Positions 11,813-23,034 of a stretch of DNA of 64,000 nt are shown piece by piece (position 1 is the first letter of the stretch; each line of letters opens with the position of its first letter). Under the pieces are notes generated by a model. The model saw nothing but the letters and a program-made list of their open reading frames with translations. It was not told the origin of the DNA and searched no databases. The DNA is from Pectinophora gossypiella (taxonomy: Eukaryota > Arthropoda > Insecta > Lepidoptera > Gelechiidae), in NCBI RefSeq assembly GCF_024362695.1, contig NC_065414.1, positions 8,883,501 to 8,947,500 of the forward strand, read 5' to 3'. The position numbers and the translations under genes are program-made.

Positions 11813-12971
11813 GGGTCAAAGATAAATTATAAAATGCTTATAATATAGAAATAGAAGCCAGTCCGAGATCAAAAATCAATGTAATTTTACTTTCGACGTA
11901 ATTTTGAATTTTATTTATGAATTAAGTAACAATGAACACGACGTTTGACCGCTTTTATTGATGATGTCACAGGACAGTATATCCATCACTTTTTAAAGTT
12001 TATGGCTGCATCGTTTAGAAACGATGATTCTGCTAACGTCAAGGTACCAAAGAAAAAAAAAACAGTAAAAAAAATAGTAGGTAGGTACATTTAAATTATA
12101 TTGAAGACTATTCGGTGGGAAGTACAGTATATCCATACAAACTCCAAAGAAAATTTGACGTTTCGTTAAAAGTATCTCGTTTGATATATATAGCGGTTGT
12201 CAGCCTATTGCAAGTGAAAACCTACTATACCACAAAGCTCTCACACTAATACAAAAAAGAAATAAGTAAGTTTATTTACCATCACAAAAGATTTCTAAAT
12301 AGCTGGACATTGTTCAGCTCAAAGGACCTGTCTATCTAAGTAGGATTACAATATGAAAAGGGTCCTTTGTCATATTAGCTCCACCAGATTATTTCACATG
12401 TCCATTTCAATTTTCAGACATTAACTAGATTTCAAAATTAATTTCAACTTTATTTACATTCCATTACATCAGAATGTTCAATGTATTTGCGTGAGTTGTT
12501 TCATGATGGTAGTAATTTACAAATGTTGGTAACAATGGAACTGGTGATGCTAAAATATTAATTCAGACATTGTTCAATTTATCGCATAGATAGTGGGTCG
12601 ATATGTGATTGAATTATCTGTGCGGTACATGGATTTTAAACTACGGAAGATAACTTTTTATTACGATATAAAACAAGGTTTGTTGTGGGTTTGGCAGTTT
12701 CGCTTGACATTCGTATTTAGATTGTGTATCGGACAATCAAATGCAACACATCAATGTTGAGATTAGACAAAGTTCCATTGGTAAGTAAATTAAAAGTGCT
12801 ACTCAAACAATGACCTTACTACAGCGTTAAGGATTTCATTGATTAATGAATAGTAAAGTGCAATTATTAATTTATATTAACGACTTCTTGTTATTATAAT
12901 TTATTTGTATTCCATGAATACACACAATTCAAATTAATGTTAATGACAATGTGTGATAAATACAAATAAAA
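11813..12971. other. intronic sequence without clear features
   Basis: AT-rich. The part to about 12185 faintly resembles repeat family T (54465-54722): GATGATGTCACAGG and GACGTTTCGTTAAAAGT. Beyond this I see nothing. Confidence 0.35.
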
Positions 12972-12975
12972 TATA

Positions 12976-13134
12976 CAGGGTGGAATTTCCTGTCGGAAAA
13001 TTTATGAAAATGCCTTTTTAAATTATTTTCCGTTCGATACTTTTGCGACGGAAAATTCCACTTGTAATTAACTCAGAATCATGGTCTGAATCATCCCCCT
13101 CAATATTCATTACGATGTTACTAACACCCTGTAT
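12976..13134. repeat. MITE family M1, internally deleted copy
   Basis: Right arm complete (ACTTTTGCGACGGAAAATTC, ATCCCCCTCAATATTC, then ACTAACACCCTGTA); the left arm is shortened to ACAGGGTGGAATTTCC. Lies inside TA on both sides. Confidence 0.8.
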
Positions 13135-13483
13135 GAAATTATGAAAGACTTCCATCCATTACACCTCTCTATTATTGAGGGACCATGTCAGAACTATGAA
13201 AAAAGTTTTTAAAGGATTGTAAATCCATCCTGTAGTGTGTAAAAAAGTAGTAAACTAAAAAGGTGGATTGAGCATGGTAGTCGACCACATCTCATAATGC
13301 AACAAATGTTGACTGGAACTATAAATGGTTACTCTTAGAAAAAAATAGAAAAAAGGAAAACAAATTACTAATCGGCTCGGTCCGTTAAATGAGTAAAAAG
13401 AATAAGCATAAATGAACTTGTTTCTTAATCGAACACATACGTTTAAATACTGAGGAGTACACAGGAATTTCGAACGTGTTTTA

Positions 13484-13600
13484 GGTTGCCTGGAAGAAAT
13501 TGCTATTTAGCAATAAGGCCGCCGATTGTGCTTCTCTTGAGACTTTTGTAATTGTTTTAGTATTGTTTATATGTGCAATAAAGCGTTTTTGTATTGTATA
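13484..13600 (+). repeat. retroelement 3' tail (family G)
   Basis: GGTTGCCTGGAAGAAATTGC, TAGCAATAAGGCCGCC, then GTGCAATAAAG with a polyadenylation signal. Copies at 41848-41946, 44158-44315 and 54893-55066 share this end. The tail stops about 22 bp from the dpr-like exon-4 donor, antisense to the gene. Confidence 0.75.
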
Positions 13601-13606
13601 TATTAC

Positions 13607-13764
13607 CTGAACTACTAGGCGCGCATGTGTAGTTCCCGGAGTCGTGCGGCGCTGCGCGTGCGATCAGCAGCCGGCTCGTCCGCGTCCGCTGCTCAGTTTC
13701 AACACTGATACCGCCGCGTTGCGCGTAATTCACCACTTGCTCGCCACGATACCAGTAGATGAAA
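13607..13764 (-). CDS. dpr: dpr-like exon 4 of the visible part (rest of Ig2)
   Basis: Acceptor TTTTACAG and donor CAG|GTAATA, phase 2 in and phase 1 out. It encodes FIYWYRGEQVVNYAQRGG with the Ig2 core tryptophan (visible residue 153), an ISVETEQRTRTSRLLIARA stretch, and DSGNYTCAPSSS with the second Ig2 cysteine (residue 196) and a further sequon. This matches the Dpr Ig2 pattern of WYKG, RGGI, TSRLLI and DSGNYTC very closely. The donor is weak at +5 (T instead of G); the 3' tail of a LINE-like insertion on the opposite strand stops about 22 bp inside the intron. Confidence 0.95.
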
Positions 13765-13861
13765 CTGTAAAAGAGATATTCCATTACTGAACTGTTAGTT
13801 ACTGTGGTCCTGAGGTACACTGCCTCGCTTCTCAATAGGGGAGCGCCGGTACCGGACCTGT

Positions 13862-14149
13862 CATCATCATCAGCCCTAAAACGTCCCCACTGCTGGGGCA
13901 CGGGCCTTCCCTATGGATGGATAGGGAGATCAAGCCTTAAGCCATCACGCGGGCCCAGTGCGGATTGATAGTTATTAATGACTGCCAATGCAGCCAGGAC
14001 CAACAGCTTAACGTGCCTTCCGAAGCACGGAGGAGCTCGAGATAAAAACTTTTTTTTGTGGTCACCCATCCTATGACCGGCCTTTACGAAAGTTGCTTAA
14101 TTTAAACAATCGCAGACCGAGCGCGTTTACCGCTGCGCCACCGAGCTCC
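13862..14149 (-). repeat. SINE family C, full length
   Basis: Minus orientation: head GAGGAGCTCGGTGGCGCAGC, GGTAAACGCGCTCGG, AAAGGCCGGTCATAGGATGG, GTGCTTCGGAAGGCACGTTA, and the end CCCCAGCAGTGGGGACGTT. A second copy is on the plus strand at 43806-44092. Confidence 0.8.
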
Positions 14150-14156
14150 TCACCGG

Positions 14157-14330
14157 ACTAGTGCCAATGAGTTATTAATATATTAAGTGCAGTTTTCACT
14201 AACACAGCGCCAATTATAGACGGCGATACGGCTCACTACCTATGACGTTAGTCTAACAGAAAGCTAAGGGATGGATAACTACCCCAATTGCATTATAGTC
14301 GTGAGCTTATTATGCTATGAACTGTTATTG
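14157..14330 (+). repeat. repeat family F
   Basis: GTGCCAATGAGTTATTAATA, AAGTGCAGTTTTCACTAACA, GGCGATACGGCTCACTACCT and TAGTCTAACAGAAAGCTA match the family F core. Confidence 0.65.
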
Positions 14331-14374
14331 AAGTTCTAATTACATTTCACAGTAGCTTAGCGTCGGTAATATTC

Positions 14375-14480
14375 GCAGCCCGGACACTCCTTACAAAAAT
14401 CTCGTCCTTCACGTGTGCCACGTTAAACCGTGCGTGCGAGCGAGACAGACAGTCCACGCGCATATCCTTACTCCTTAATG
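14375..14480 (+). repeat. repeat family R
   Basis: GCCCGGACACTCCTTACAAA onward. Relatives at 4700-4830, 49893-50073 and, on the minus strand, 59530-59621. Confidence 0.55.
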
Positions 14481-14559
14481 AATACCTTATTGTATGTCAT
14501 AATTATATTAATAATATTTTTCAATAGCCTCCTTTAGAATCAGCAAAAAAAATATAATA

Positions 14560-15860
14560 TACGGTCGAATTGAGAACCTCCTCCTTTTTTAAAGTCGGTA
14601 AAAACACAAAAATTTCGATAGAGAAGACGGGTTTAAATTATCGAGTATGTGGAATCCAAAGGCCTAATGTGGTGATAAAACGCGAGGACACAGTGAGTGC
14701 GGTTTGTCGTAGTGAGTTTGGTGCGAGTTCAGATGGTTCTGAACATTCCGACATGAAATGTAGAAACAAACGACAAAGATGAAGGGTAAACAGATATGTT
14801 AGCCCTTAAAAAAATATGGATCTACCTAGTCCACTGCAATATCATCAATCATCCCGTGATCATGGCACTTGCAACAATGTTGAAATATCAGGAGTCTCAT
14901 ATCCCTTATTTTAACGCAGTAAGAACCCGTATTATGTGTTTTTTTTTTGTTGGTCTACCAGCCTGTCTGTGTCTGTTGTGTCCGGAAGTAATAAATGTTT
15001 CTTTTTTTTCTTTTAATTATAATAATAACAACCGCGTAAACCTCTAAACAACATTACTTAGTGGAAGTAGTCGCTGTAGTGAAAACCGGCTGGATTACAA
15101 CATTCATCACCTTCTTCTTAGTTATTTCAAAAAAATGTCTTAGGGCGTCAGTGTAGCCTTTTCACAATTTGTGTCTCTGTTTAGCTAAAATGGGGGTCCT
15201 TTGAAATATAATGAATCACCAATTTATAGACGATTCCAACTATTCTCCGCTGTTTGATGTAAAACTTGTTCCGCGATAAACGAATAAAGGTAAACTTTCT
15301 AATATCGCTGCGCTTGGCAATCTGTCTTCTCAGCCAATGCATAATAATGTATTCAAACATCAACCTTGTGGCAAAAAGTCAAAGGCCTTCGATTGGTTGG
15401 AAAGCCCCGGTAACTAGGTTAGTCAGTAAATTGCTAGTGCTAGCGACGACGTCACGAATACACTTCTTGATAAGAGGCTTTTGTTCTGTGGCTAGCGGGT
15501 TTCGGGTTTGTTATTTTCATATAGTAGAGTGCTCTCTGAGTCTCGAAAAACTTATTTTTTCTGCAAGTACTTACCCAAAATATTGAGTGGAAATCGTGGT
15601 GGTTTTTACTGCGTAGTTTTGCGGCTACCCAAGCGTAAGCGAGATGCATTTGATCTTATTTTATTTTTGTCTAGTTTTTACTGGATTGATATCAAAATGT
15701 TTTTTCGATTCTGCTCCACAGTACCCAAATACCATTCGTAGTTGCGGCTACCGAATACATCCCACTTAGGGACGGCACAGAAGAATAGCAGCGCCCAAAG
15801 GACGTTATAAACGATCATGACGACTCGCTATAGAGGCGAACAATCAGGTCGCGACAACAA
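14560..15860. other. intronic sequence, a repeat 3' end and nothing else clear
   Basis: At 14560-14600 GTCGAATTGAGAACCTCCTC, then TTTTTTAAAGTCGGT, resembles a common lepidopteran repeat terminus. The several short open frames from 14570 to 15740 have no recognisable product. Confidence 0.35.
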
Positions 15861-15864
15861 ACAC

Positions 15865-16111
15865 TTCAGGACCTCGATAGCGATCCCGCCGGCGCGGCGG
15901 CGTGGTCGATTTACCGCTATCGACCTACTAGGGTCAATTAATTGTTTTAAATATGATCCCTTCAGACAACGCCCTGAGCCGAGGTTTGCGCCCAACTGGG
16001 CACCATCAGGCCTGTTGTCTTAAATTTTGTACTTTCAGCGCTCTACATTAGTCCAAGTAGTTATTTCCATCTGTGGCAAATCTACAATAAGTTACGTCAA
16101 CAAAAAAAACA
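15865..16111 (+). mobile_element. LINE 3' end, family J
   Basis: A short coding end (LGSIN, FKYDP, FAPNWAPSGLLS, stop at 16021) followed by a UTR with CATCTGTGGCAAATCTACAA, AAGTTACGTCAAC and a poly(A)-like run. The same peptide end and UTR occur at 63025-63255 on the minus strand, and the UTR alone at 56267-56366 and 60590-60680. Jockey-type by its poly(A) tail; family assignment is inference. Confidence 0.6.
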
Positions 16112-18230
16112 GGATTGATAATGATTTACCTACATAGCTCCACGTCACATGTTCGTTAGTTTGAACAGCATGCTGCGTTTTCATGCCTGCAAGCAGTCAT
16201 GTTTAATCCCCCTACTTGTACTCTATACTACATTTATATCTCTAATCACACTATTAAAGAAGTTAATTGATTGCAGTACTTATCTATAAAATTTGTTTGT
16301 TCTTAATCATTAGCTTTGCAGTGTCTATAAATATATTGGGCTATAATTTCCCAGTAGTTATGCCAATGTTGACAATGACTGAATTAGGGTAAACACAGCC
16401 TATCTGTTCCGATACAACACTATTTGAAATTAGTGTTTACTCACTATTTGCGAGTACAAAATATTTCGATTTGATTGGATGTGATACGTAATTTGCAACG
16501 ATGCGTGTTTTGTTGTCGATTAATAGATATAAAGTACCAGGGAGTGGTTTGGTACGAATGAATCTAATAAAAAGAGGGAAAAGGGTGTTGATAAGTTAAG
16601 TTGTAAAACTAGAATCAAAGTTTATACAGAATTGACTTTGTAGTTCACAAGAAGAATTCCTGGAAAAGTACTAGCAGTTACCTTCGTAACACATATTCTT
16701 TTCTTGGCCAACCTGCGGTAGGAAAAAGCTTTCAACGGTGATAAAGGGTGAAGTAGGTATATCATTCTATAAAGCCTTTCGTAAAAACACCATAATATTA
16801 ATATATCATGAGGAGGCCTGAATAAAAATGACATCTTTCTGCTGGGCGCTTCCTATCAATATTCAAATCGGCGGTCCCTCGCCCAGTTCCCAGACACAGA
16901 GCACCATTAAATGCTGATAGGCAAAGAATACCTCACTTTAGGGCACGTCGACCCTTTTATCTGAAAATAAGCTTATCACGTTTATGGATGCGCAACCTAA
17001 ACATATGCGCGCGCCGTGTGAAAGGTACACGATAATACACTTCCATTATAAGATCGTAACATCTCGAGCTGGGTCTGCCCTATTCACCTGGCGACTTGTT
17101 TATGTGGCATTCTTTCTCAGACCTCCTTTGTACGGCCTATTTTCTTTCCATTATTCAAATATTGCGCACTTGGATGATTGTACAAGTTATTTTCTTATCA
17201 TACATTTGGGACTACTTCAAGAGAATTTCTTATTGCGTTTGTATTGTGTGAATTGTAATTGTTCATGTTATTCTCCGCGTAAATATTAGACGTTAAGAGA
17301 GATCGTTTATATACTGGGTTTGGAAGGAATGCGAGGAAATTACGCGAGATTCTTCAGTCGTATGCTCCCATACGACTGCTTATTATGATGATCTTATTAT
17401 ACACACGTCACGTTTGACGCAAATGTCTGCAGAGAGTTATCCCGTGAGACTTGAAGGAAGAAACGTGCTCTTTCATTTGGAACGATCTGAAATGAGCACG
17501 ACGTCGTCCTCTTACTTTTTTATAATGAGATTTTCGAGTGGCTATTTTATGTCTTCAAGCACTTCCATCCTTGATTGCATGAGAGTTTAAAGAAGGGAAA
17601 TGTCTCAAGTTACATTTGTATTGAACACTTTTTATTCACCCGTCATCTTTTAATGTTTTACATACGTAGTTGCCTTTCCTTATTGAACTGCTTTGATGTG
17701 TCGTTTTTAACCGCTCTGGTTGTTATGTTTTATACTATAGATAACTCTTTAAAATCGCAAAATCGTCGTACGGTTTAGATTTTGAAGGCTAGTAGCACTT
17801 GTTGTTTGAGCCAGATGGGTTTCGCAGAGAACATAATTATTACATAACACGTTCATTGTTTAACTGAAAAATAGATATCAGCCCCTCACGTGCAATGTTG
17901 AGGAGATGTAGAGATGATGAAAGGACAATTTGTCAAAACGTCCCCCTCCATCAACAGAGTCCAGACATATTTCATTCGAAGCGTCTTAGTGAGTTGATAT
18001 TTTTGTTTATATATATATTTGTGTTCATTTGTTTGATTTTGGGTACCGCCTGGTACAACAAACAATTCAACCAATTGCGATTTTCGACAAACCTTTTTTT
18101 AATTTTGTTTCTAAACCCTAAAATTAGAACTAATTGGTAAATGAAATACAATAAATCGCCCGTTGGAAGGGGGAGTCGGGTCTCATACAGTTACGGCCAC
18201 GGTCCTTTCTCAAAGTAAGCCATATAATAG
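16112..18230. other. intronic sequence without clear features
   Basis: About 2.1 kb, AT-rich, with no recognisable gene or repeat. Short open frames (16622, 16984, 17575, 17886) encode nothing I can place. Confidence 0.4.
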
Positions 18231-18577
18231 TTCTTCTTTTTCTTATCTCGTGTGGGTTGTGAGGTGGATTATCAACCTTATCAACCCTGGTGTCAGAGTT
18301 ATTTACTAATAACATATTCACTAAGGCGGATCACTAGCCGCCTTAGGCCCCTGACGTGGCTCATGTAACGACTACTTACTTACATCAGTAAATAGTAGTA
18401 GGGACAGATGGCTTAACATGCACGGATCATCTTACTTTCGGACGGGTAATCAGCCACGCCAATGTCCTAACCAAACTAGAGATGACAAAGTGATTTTGTG
18501 ACTATATTCCCACAGGGATTCGAACCCGGGACTTCCAAATGGTAGGTCCAACGCTCAACCACTGGACCAAGGAGGCC
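18231..18577 (-). repeat. SINE family A with a small insertion
   Basis: Head GGCCTCCTTGGTCCAGTGGT, box-B-like GGGTTCGAATCCC, body and GAAAAAGAAGAAC end. About 20 extra bases (around ACATATTCACTAAGGCGG) interrupt the 3' half. Confidence 0.8.
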
Positions 18578-19094
18578 GTATTATTATTTACAGCGCGCGT
18601 TAACAGTATTTTTCTGATAGCAAACTGGGCTTTCTCAATAAAAAATACAAAGTTAACATTGTGATTTGACGACGAACATTGTATGCAGTTATCAAATGTT
18701 TCATCTACACGATAGCGACATGACAGCAGCGATTAGTTTGTTGACAGCATCGAGAATGCAGTAAATTTACACCAGTTTTATGAAAGAGCAAATATGTTTT
18801 TACTATATACATAAACTCACGCCCGTAATCCCTTATGGGATGGGTAACCATGAGACAACTTGCAGGCTTTTTAAACGAAGTCCTTATACTCGTAGGTGTA
18901 TATGTCTTACCATATAAAGACAAAATGGTCAGTCGGACGGCCATAAATTATTCGTCACGTTTAAAAATGAATTTCGTCGACTTATAGTTAAAACACTAAG
19001 TATGATAAATAAATCAGGAAATACCTCCACCAACACAAGCCTAGCTTTTTCGAATGAATAGTGAAACCATCGTAAGCGCCTTTTTCTAAAATCA
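18578..19094. other. intronic sequence without clear features
   Basis: No recognisable gene or repeat between two SINEs. Confidence 0.4.
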
Positions 19095-19433
19095 CATTCT
19101 GGCCGTGGTAGTCCAGTTCGCTTGACTCTTAATTTTAGGTCACAGGTTCCTAATCCCAGGCCTAAACCGATGATTTTCAAATTTGTTTTCGAAGTCATGC
19201 TTGGATTATAAATGATTATCTCGTGCTCAGCGGTGAAACAAAACATCGTGAGGAAACCCACATTCCCGAGAAATGTATTTCGGAGGTATTTGACCTAACC
19301 TATAGTATAGGGCTGGTTTTCCTTTCGAGGGTTAGAATAGAAGGCTTCTATAAAAAACCGGACCTGTCAAATCTTCAGGTTAGGTAAGCGGACCCTGTGA
19401 CAACAGGATAATGCCAGGGTATGATGATGACAT
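19095..19433 (+). repeat. SINE family D, near full length
   Basis: tRNA-like head TGGCCGTGGTAGTCCAGTTC, GGTCACAGGTTCCTAATCCC, then the diagnostic ATCGTGAGGAAACCCACATT, GGTATTTGACCTAACCT and ACCGGACCTGTCAAATCTTC body, and AGGTTAGGTAAGCGGACCCT with a GATGATGA tail. I recall this arrangement as a widespread lepidopteran SINE. Confidence 0.75.
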
Positions 19434-19574
19434 TCCGGTGTGATTTTTTCCAACAAAACCTTGCAATAGACACGCTAGTTTCAACCCAGGTAAAACTTAT
19501 GGATTAATTTTTTTGATTTTATGCTTTCGGGCCAACTGGTTGATCGATAAATCAGCCAGTCAGTTTTTTCTTTT

Positions 19575-19677
19575 ATATCGGACAGGCAGTTGCTTCTGTA
19601 AAAAACCGGACCTGTCAAATTTTCAGGTTAGGTAAGCGGACCCTGTGAAAAACGGGATAATGCTAGGGAGATGATGA
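19575..19677 (+). repeat. SINE family D, 5'-truncated
   Basis: ACAGGCAGTTGCTTCTGTAA, AAAACCGGACCTGTCAAAT and the AGATGATGAG tail repeat the 3' 100 bp of the copy just upstream in the same orientation. Confidence 0.75.
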
Positions 19678-19689
19678 GTTTTTTTCTTT

Positions 19690-19944
19690 TAAATATATTA
19701 TTTTAAAACTAGGACCTAGAAAGTTATAATCCAGGTTCAAGGTACAACTTGACCTCTATCCAACGTAAGGCTCGGCCATTAGGTTGTAAACGGACCAATT
19801 CACTAGCGTAGCGGTCATTAATCGTATTACAGACAGTTGTCAAGAGTATTAGCACAGTAACAAGTGGCATTGCGCAGTCGCGACTTTAGTACACTTCCCA
19901 GTACACAAGTAATGCTATTGACGTTTCTCATTTATCAACATTAC
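19690..19944. other. intronic sequence without clear features
   Basis: No gene or repeat recognised. Confidence 0.35.
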
Positions 19945-19945
19945 A

Positions 19946-20223
19946 ACCCCCGTGGTCCAGTGGTTGAGCATTGGGCTCATGATCCGGAGGTCCCGGGTTC
20001 AATTCCCGGTGGGGACATATCACAAAAATGAAAGTAAGATGATTCGTGCTTCGGAAGACACGTTAAGCCGTTGGTCCCGGTTAATACTTACTGATGTATG
20101 TACGTAGTCGTTACATGAGCCATGTCAGGGGCCTTCGGCGGCTGAATAGTAACCCTGATACCAGAGTTGATGAGGTTTATACATATGTACTTCACCTCAC
20201 AACCCACACGATAGAAAAAGAAA
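19946..20223 (+). repeat. SINE family A with internal deletion
   Basis: Head CCCCGTGGTCCAGTGGTTGA, GGGTTCAATTCCCGGTGGGG. The ATCACTTTGTGATCCC to GGCTGATCACC block is missing; the 3' end ATAGAAAAAGAAATG is present. Confidence 0.8.
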
Positions 20224-20269
20224 TGTAATGTCAGGGTTTTATGATGCATTTACTGACAAACAAAAACTA

Positions 20270-20345
20270 CTAATAATTTTAATTTTATTGTATTTTAATT
20301 TTGGTTTTAATTTTGATTTTAATTTTATTTTATTTTATTTTATTT
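20270..20345. repeat. (ATTTT)n-type simple repeat
   Basis: Repeats of TTTTAATTTT and TTTATTTTAT, about 75 bp. Confidence 0.8.
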
Positions 20346-20462
20346 TTTTAAGTGTGTAATTAATTAATGTAATATGTCTGAAATAAATGATTTTTGATTT
20401 TTTTTTTGATTTATGAAGGCTTATCCGAGTGCCTTGTAAAAAAATATATAACATATTAGCAA

Positions 20463-20590
20463 TTGGGCTAGTCAGAGGTAGGTACATCCGTCGTAAGGTG
20501 AACTGAGTACCTCCACCTAGCTTTCTGTTCGACCACCGTTATAAGTGGTGAACCCTATCGCCGTGTCATACTGGTCAAGCTAAATACAGC
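20463..20590 (-). repeat. repeat family F, partial
   Basis: Minus-strand match: GGGCTAGTCAGAGGTAGGTA, ACATCCGTCGTAAGGTGAAC, TTCTGTTCGACCACC. Confidence 0.55.
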
Positions 20591-20606
20591 ACATAATATA
20601 ATTAGC

Positions 20607-20652
20607 CTATAAACGTCCCACTGCTGAGCACAGGTCTCTCCTCAATCAACCA
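20607..20652 (-). repeat. SINE family B, 3' end fragment
   Basis: CCTATAAACGTCCCACTGCT, GAGCACAGGTCTCTCCTCAA is the complement of the family B 3' end. Confidence 0.6.
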
Positions 20653-20679
20653 GTGACGAAATATAATAAAATAAATATT

Positions 20680-20790
20680 CTATCGCGTGGGTTGTGAGGT
20701 GGATTACCAACCATATCAACCCTGGTGTGAGGGTTATTATTGAGCCGCCATAGACCCTTGACATGACTCATGTAACGACTAGGTACTTAC
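20680..20790 (-). repeat. SINE family A, 3' part only
   Basis: CTATCGCGTGGGTTGTGAGG to GACTAGGTACTTAC. Truncated copy ending about 50 bp from the donor of dpr-like exon 3. Confidence 0.75.
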
Positions 20791-20841
20791 AGAGGTATAC
20801 TAGTATTATCATTATATAAAATAAATAAAAAAATATGTTAC

Positions 20842-20941
20842 CTCGGCGGATCAGGTGCATGTTTCGCGAGACAGGTAAGGTTGATGTCGGAGCCCGCACG
20901 CACGAACAGCTCCGGGCCAGACAGGATCTCCGCTTTCGACA
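20842..20941 (-). CDS. dpr: dpr-like exon 3 of the visible part (start of Ig2)
   Basis: A 100-nt exon between a TTTGTTAG acceptor and a G|GTAACA donor, phase 1 in and phase 2 out. Its first base pair completes the codon split with the previous exon and gives VSKAEILSGPELFVRAGS, then DINLTCLA with the first Ig2 cysteine (visible residue 139) and an N-glycosylation sequon, ending at DPP. Both junction phases fit its neighbours, which makes this short exon secure. SINE remnants lie about 50 bp beyond its donor, and the candidate 5.2-kb inverted-end element begins about 130 bp beyond its acceptor. Confidence 0.9.
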
Positions 20942-21702
20942 CTAACAAACACAAAGGACATGTTATGCACACTAGAATCTATTGTTGGTAACATGACATA
21001 ATAATGTAGGAGAAATGACATGTAATGTAATAATGATTTATCTGTTTATATGTTTGTTTCATTGTTAAGGGGGGATTAGAATGGCCACATCGAGGCAATT
21101 CATCTAAGAAAGCAATATTGCTATTTGACACTTCGCACCCTTCGTGGAAAAACGCAGTAAGTTGATTTTATCAACTTTTCAGGAGCTAAAAAAAACTGTC
21201 CTACTAATTAGGTATAAGTCCTGGAAATAACCTTCAAAGAGAAAATAATAGCAAAATGTAGCCCGGATTGACCCACATTTATTAATTTTTAATTAATAGT
21301 GTATATTTGAAAAAAAATTAAAAAAACACGATTGCGTAGATATTCCACGAAACTATAATCAAACGTTCCGTTGTAAGTATAGACACTGCTTTATTATTAC
21401 GTAGTGCAAACAACATTGACAGTTGTAACTTTACCTACAACGTTGTTCACCTTCCGATTTCGCCTTACTCGGATGTTGTAAGTATTAGTTACTTCGTTCT
21501 TACACGAAAAATTTTAACAAAATATTTTGCGTAAGTTGAGAAACCTATTTGTTCCACGTGAAAGTAAATGATCTTAGATAGTGTAACTATAGAAATTGCT
21601 TTTTTAATAAGGAAATATCTCAAAATAATTGTATGTATCTTTAAATACTTGTTTGTTGCAGGGGTTAGTCTAGAATGTAGAAGTATGTATGCTCATACAT
21701 TA

Positions 21703-22961
21703 TACAGGGTGGCCCAGAACTTCAAGTTCAAAATGAAAAATTTGATAGAGTGGCTCATTGGCTACTAGAAACACCCCCATGTATGTTCAGCCATAATTTA
21801 TTATTATTTATAGTTTAGGAGATATGACCTATTTTGTACCTTTTTCTAGATTTTCTACCTTACTTCAGAAATAATCATTTTGTCGCTATCCCTTTCTTAA
21901 TAATTATTTTATTTTACTTCACAACTACGTCTAAAGATATATACCGCTAGGTAAAAAAATAAAAACAGTCAAATCAAAGACAAAAAAAAAGTTATTGGAA
22001 GTCAAAGTGAGAATTGGACCAAAATTGTCACAGTTGTTAAAACTTCGCTGAAGAATAATTAACACATGAGATTGGCATGGACGCTGACAGTAGGTATCTC
22101 TAAAAAACTGCTCCATTTAATAGGCTTTTAGACACATCCAAAAAAAGTACCCTTAATAGAAGCAATAAACTAAGTAATTAGACCTCAAAGATGGCAAGAT
22201 AGACAGATTTGAAGGAAAAAATTACATTCTCATACAATGTAGGTAGCTGCTTCTTTCTAACGTTGTTAAAGGTGCTCAAAGACACATTTTCAATAAAAAG
22301 AATCACGCTCATAATCGCTAACAGGGTAGACATAGCAACAGTCTGAAGACAAAACTTGCAGTCACTTTTGGTATTCATATTGTAATGAAGGTAAAAGTTA
22401 TCCCCAAACACTGTTGGTGATTCATACTATGAGATACTAAAATAAAATCTGTCTGTCTTGCAATCTTTGAGGGCTAATTACTAGTTTTATGCCCCTATTA
22501 AGGGTACTTTTTTTGATGTGTCTAAAAGCCTATTAAATGGAGCAGTTTTTAAAAACACTTTCAGGGTTCATGAAAATCTCATGTGTTTATTATTCTTCGG
22601 CGAAGTTTTAACAACTGTAACAATTTTAGACGAATTCTCACTTTGACTTCCAACTTCCAATGACTTTTTTATCTTTCATTCGACTGTTTTTATTTTTTCA
22701 CCTAGCGATACACATCCTTAGGCATAGTTATGAAGCAAAATAATTAGAAATTAAAAAGAAAAAATTAGAATTATTAAGAAAGGGATAGCGACAAAATGAT
22801 GATTTCTGAAGTAAGATAGAAAATCAAGAAAAAGGTGTAAAATGGGTCATATCTCCTAAACCGTAAATAATCGCTGAACATATATGGGGGTGTTTCTGGT
22901 AGCTAATGAGCCCCTCTATCAAATTTTTCATTTTGAACGTGAATTTTTGGGCCACCATGTA
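21703..22961. mobile_element. large foldback element, about 510-bp arms and 235-bp spacer
   Basis: Left arm 21703-22211 and right arm 22447-22961 are inverted copies along their length (TGGCCCAGAACTTCAAGTTC, GGGATAGCGACAAAATGAT, GACTTCCAA, AGCCTATTAAATGGAGCAGT, GACAGACAGATTT). Ends TACA and TGTA sit between TA dinucleotides, a Tc1/mariner-like target. The arms differ by scattered substitutions and small indels, so the element is not new. Confidence 0.8.
22178..22411 (-). other. 77-codon open frame in the foldback spacer, function unknown
   Basis: It covers most of the unique spacer and enters the left arm. The predicted product has one hydrophobic segment (TLLAIMSVILFI) and several cysteines and resembles no family I know. 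It could be chance in AT-rich DNA or a captured piece of a gene. Confidence 0.2.
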
Positions 22962-23034
22962 TATTGAAATAAATTAAATCAGTGTTAAATTAAGTGTTTA
23001 TTCTAATTTGTATTAAAAACATGAATATTTATTT

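Noticed and set aside
13765..13901. extension of the exon-4 open frame to an upstream ATG-like start at 13901
   Set aside because: The canonical acceptor at 13765-13766 and the phase match to exon 3 place the exon start at 13764; the upstream part is intron and SINE C.
15181..15741. cluster of overlapping open frames on both strands
   Set aside because: None has coding-like composition or a recognisable product; they overlap each other on both strands.
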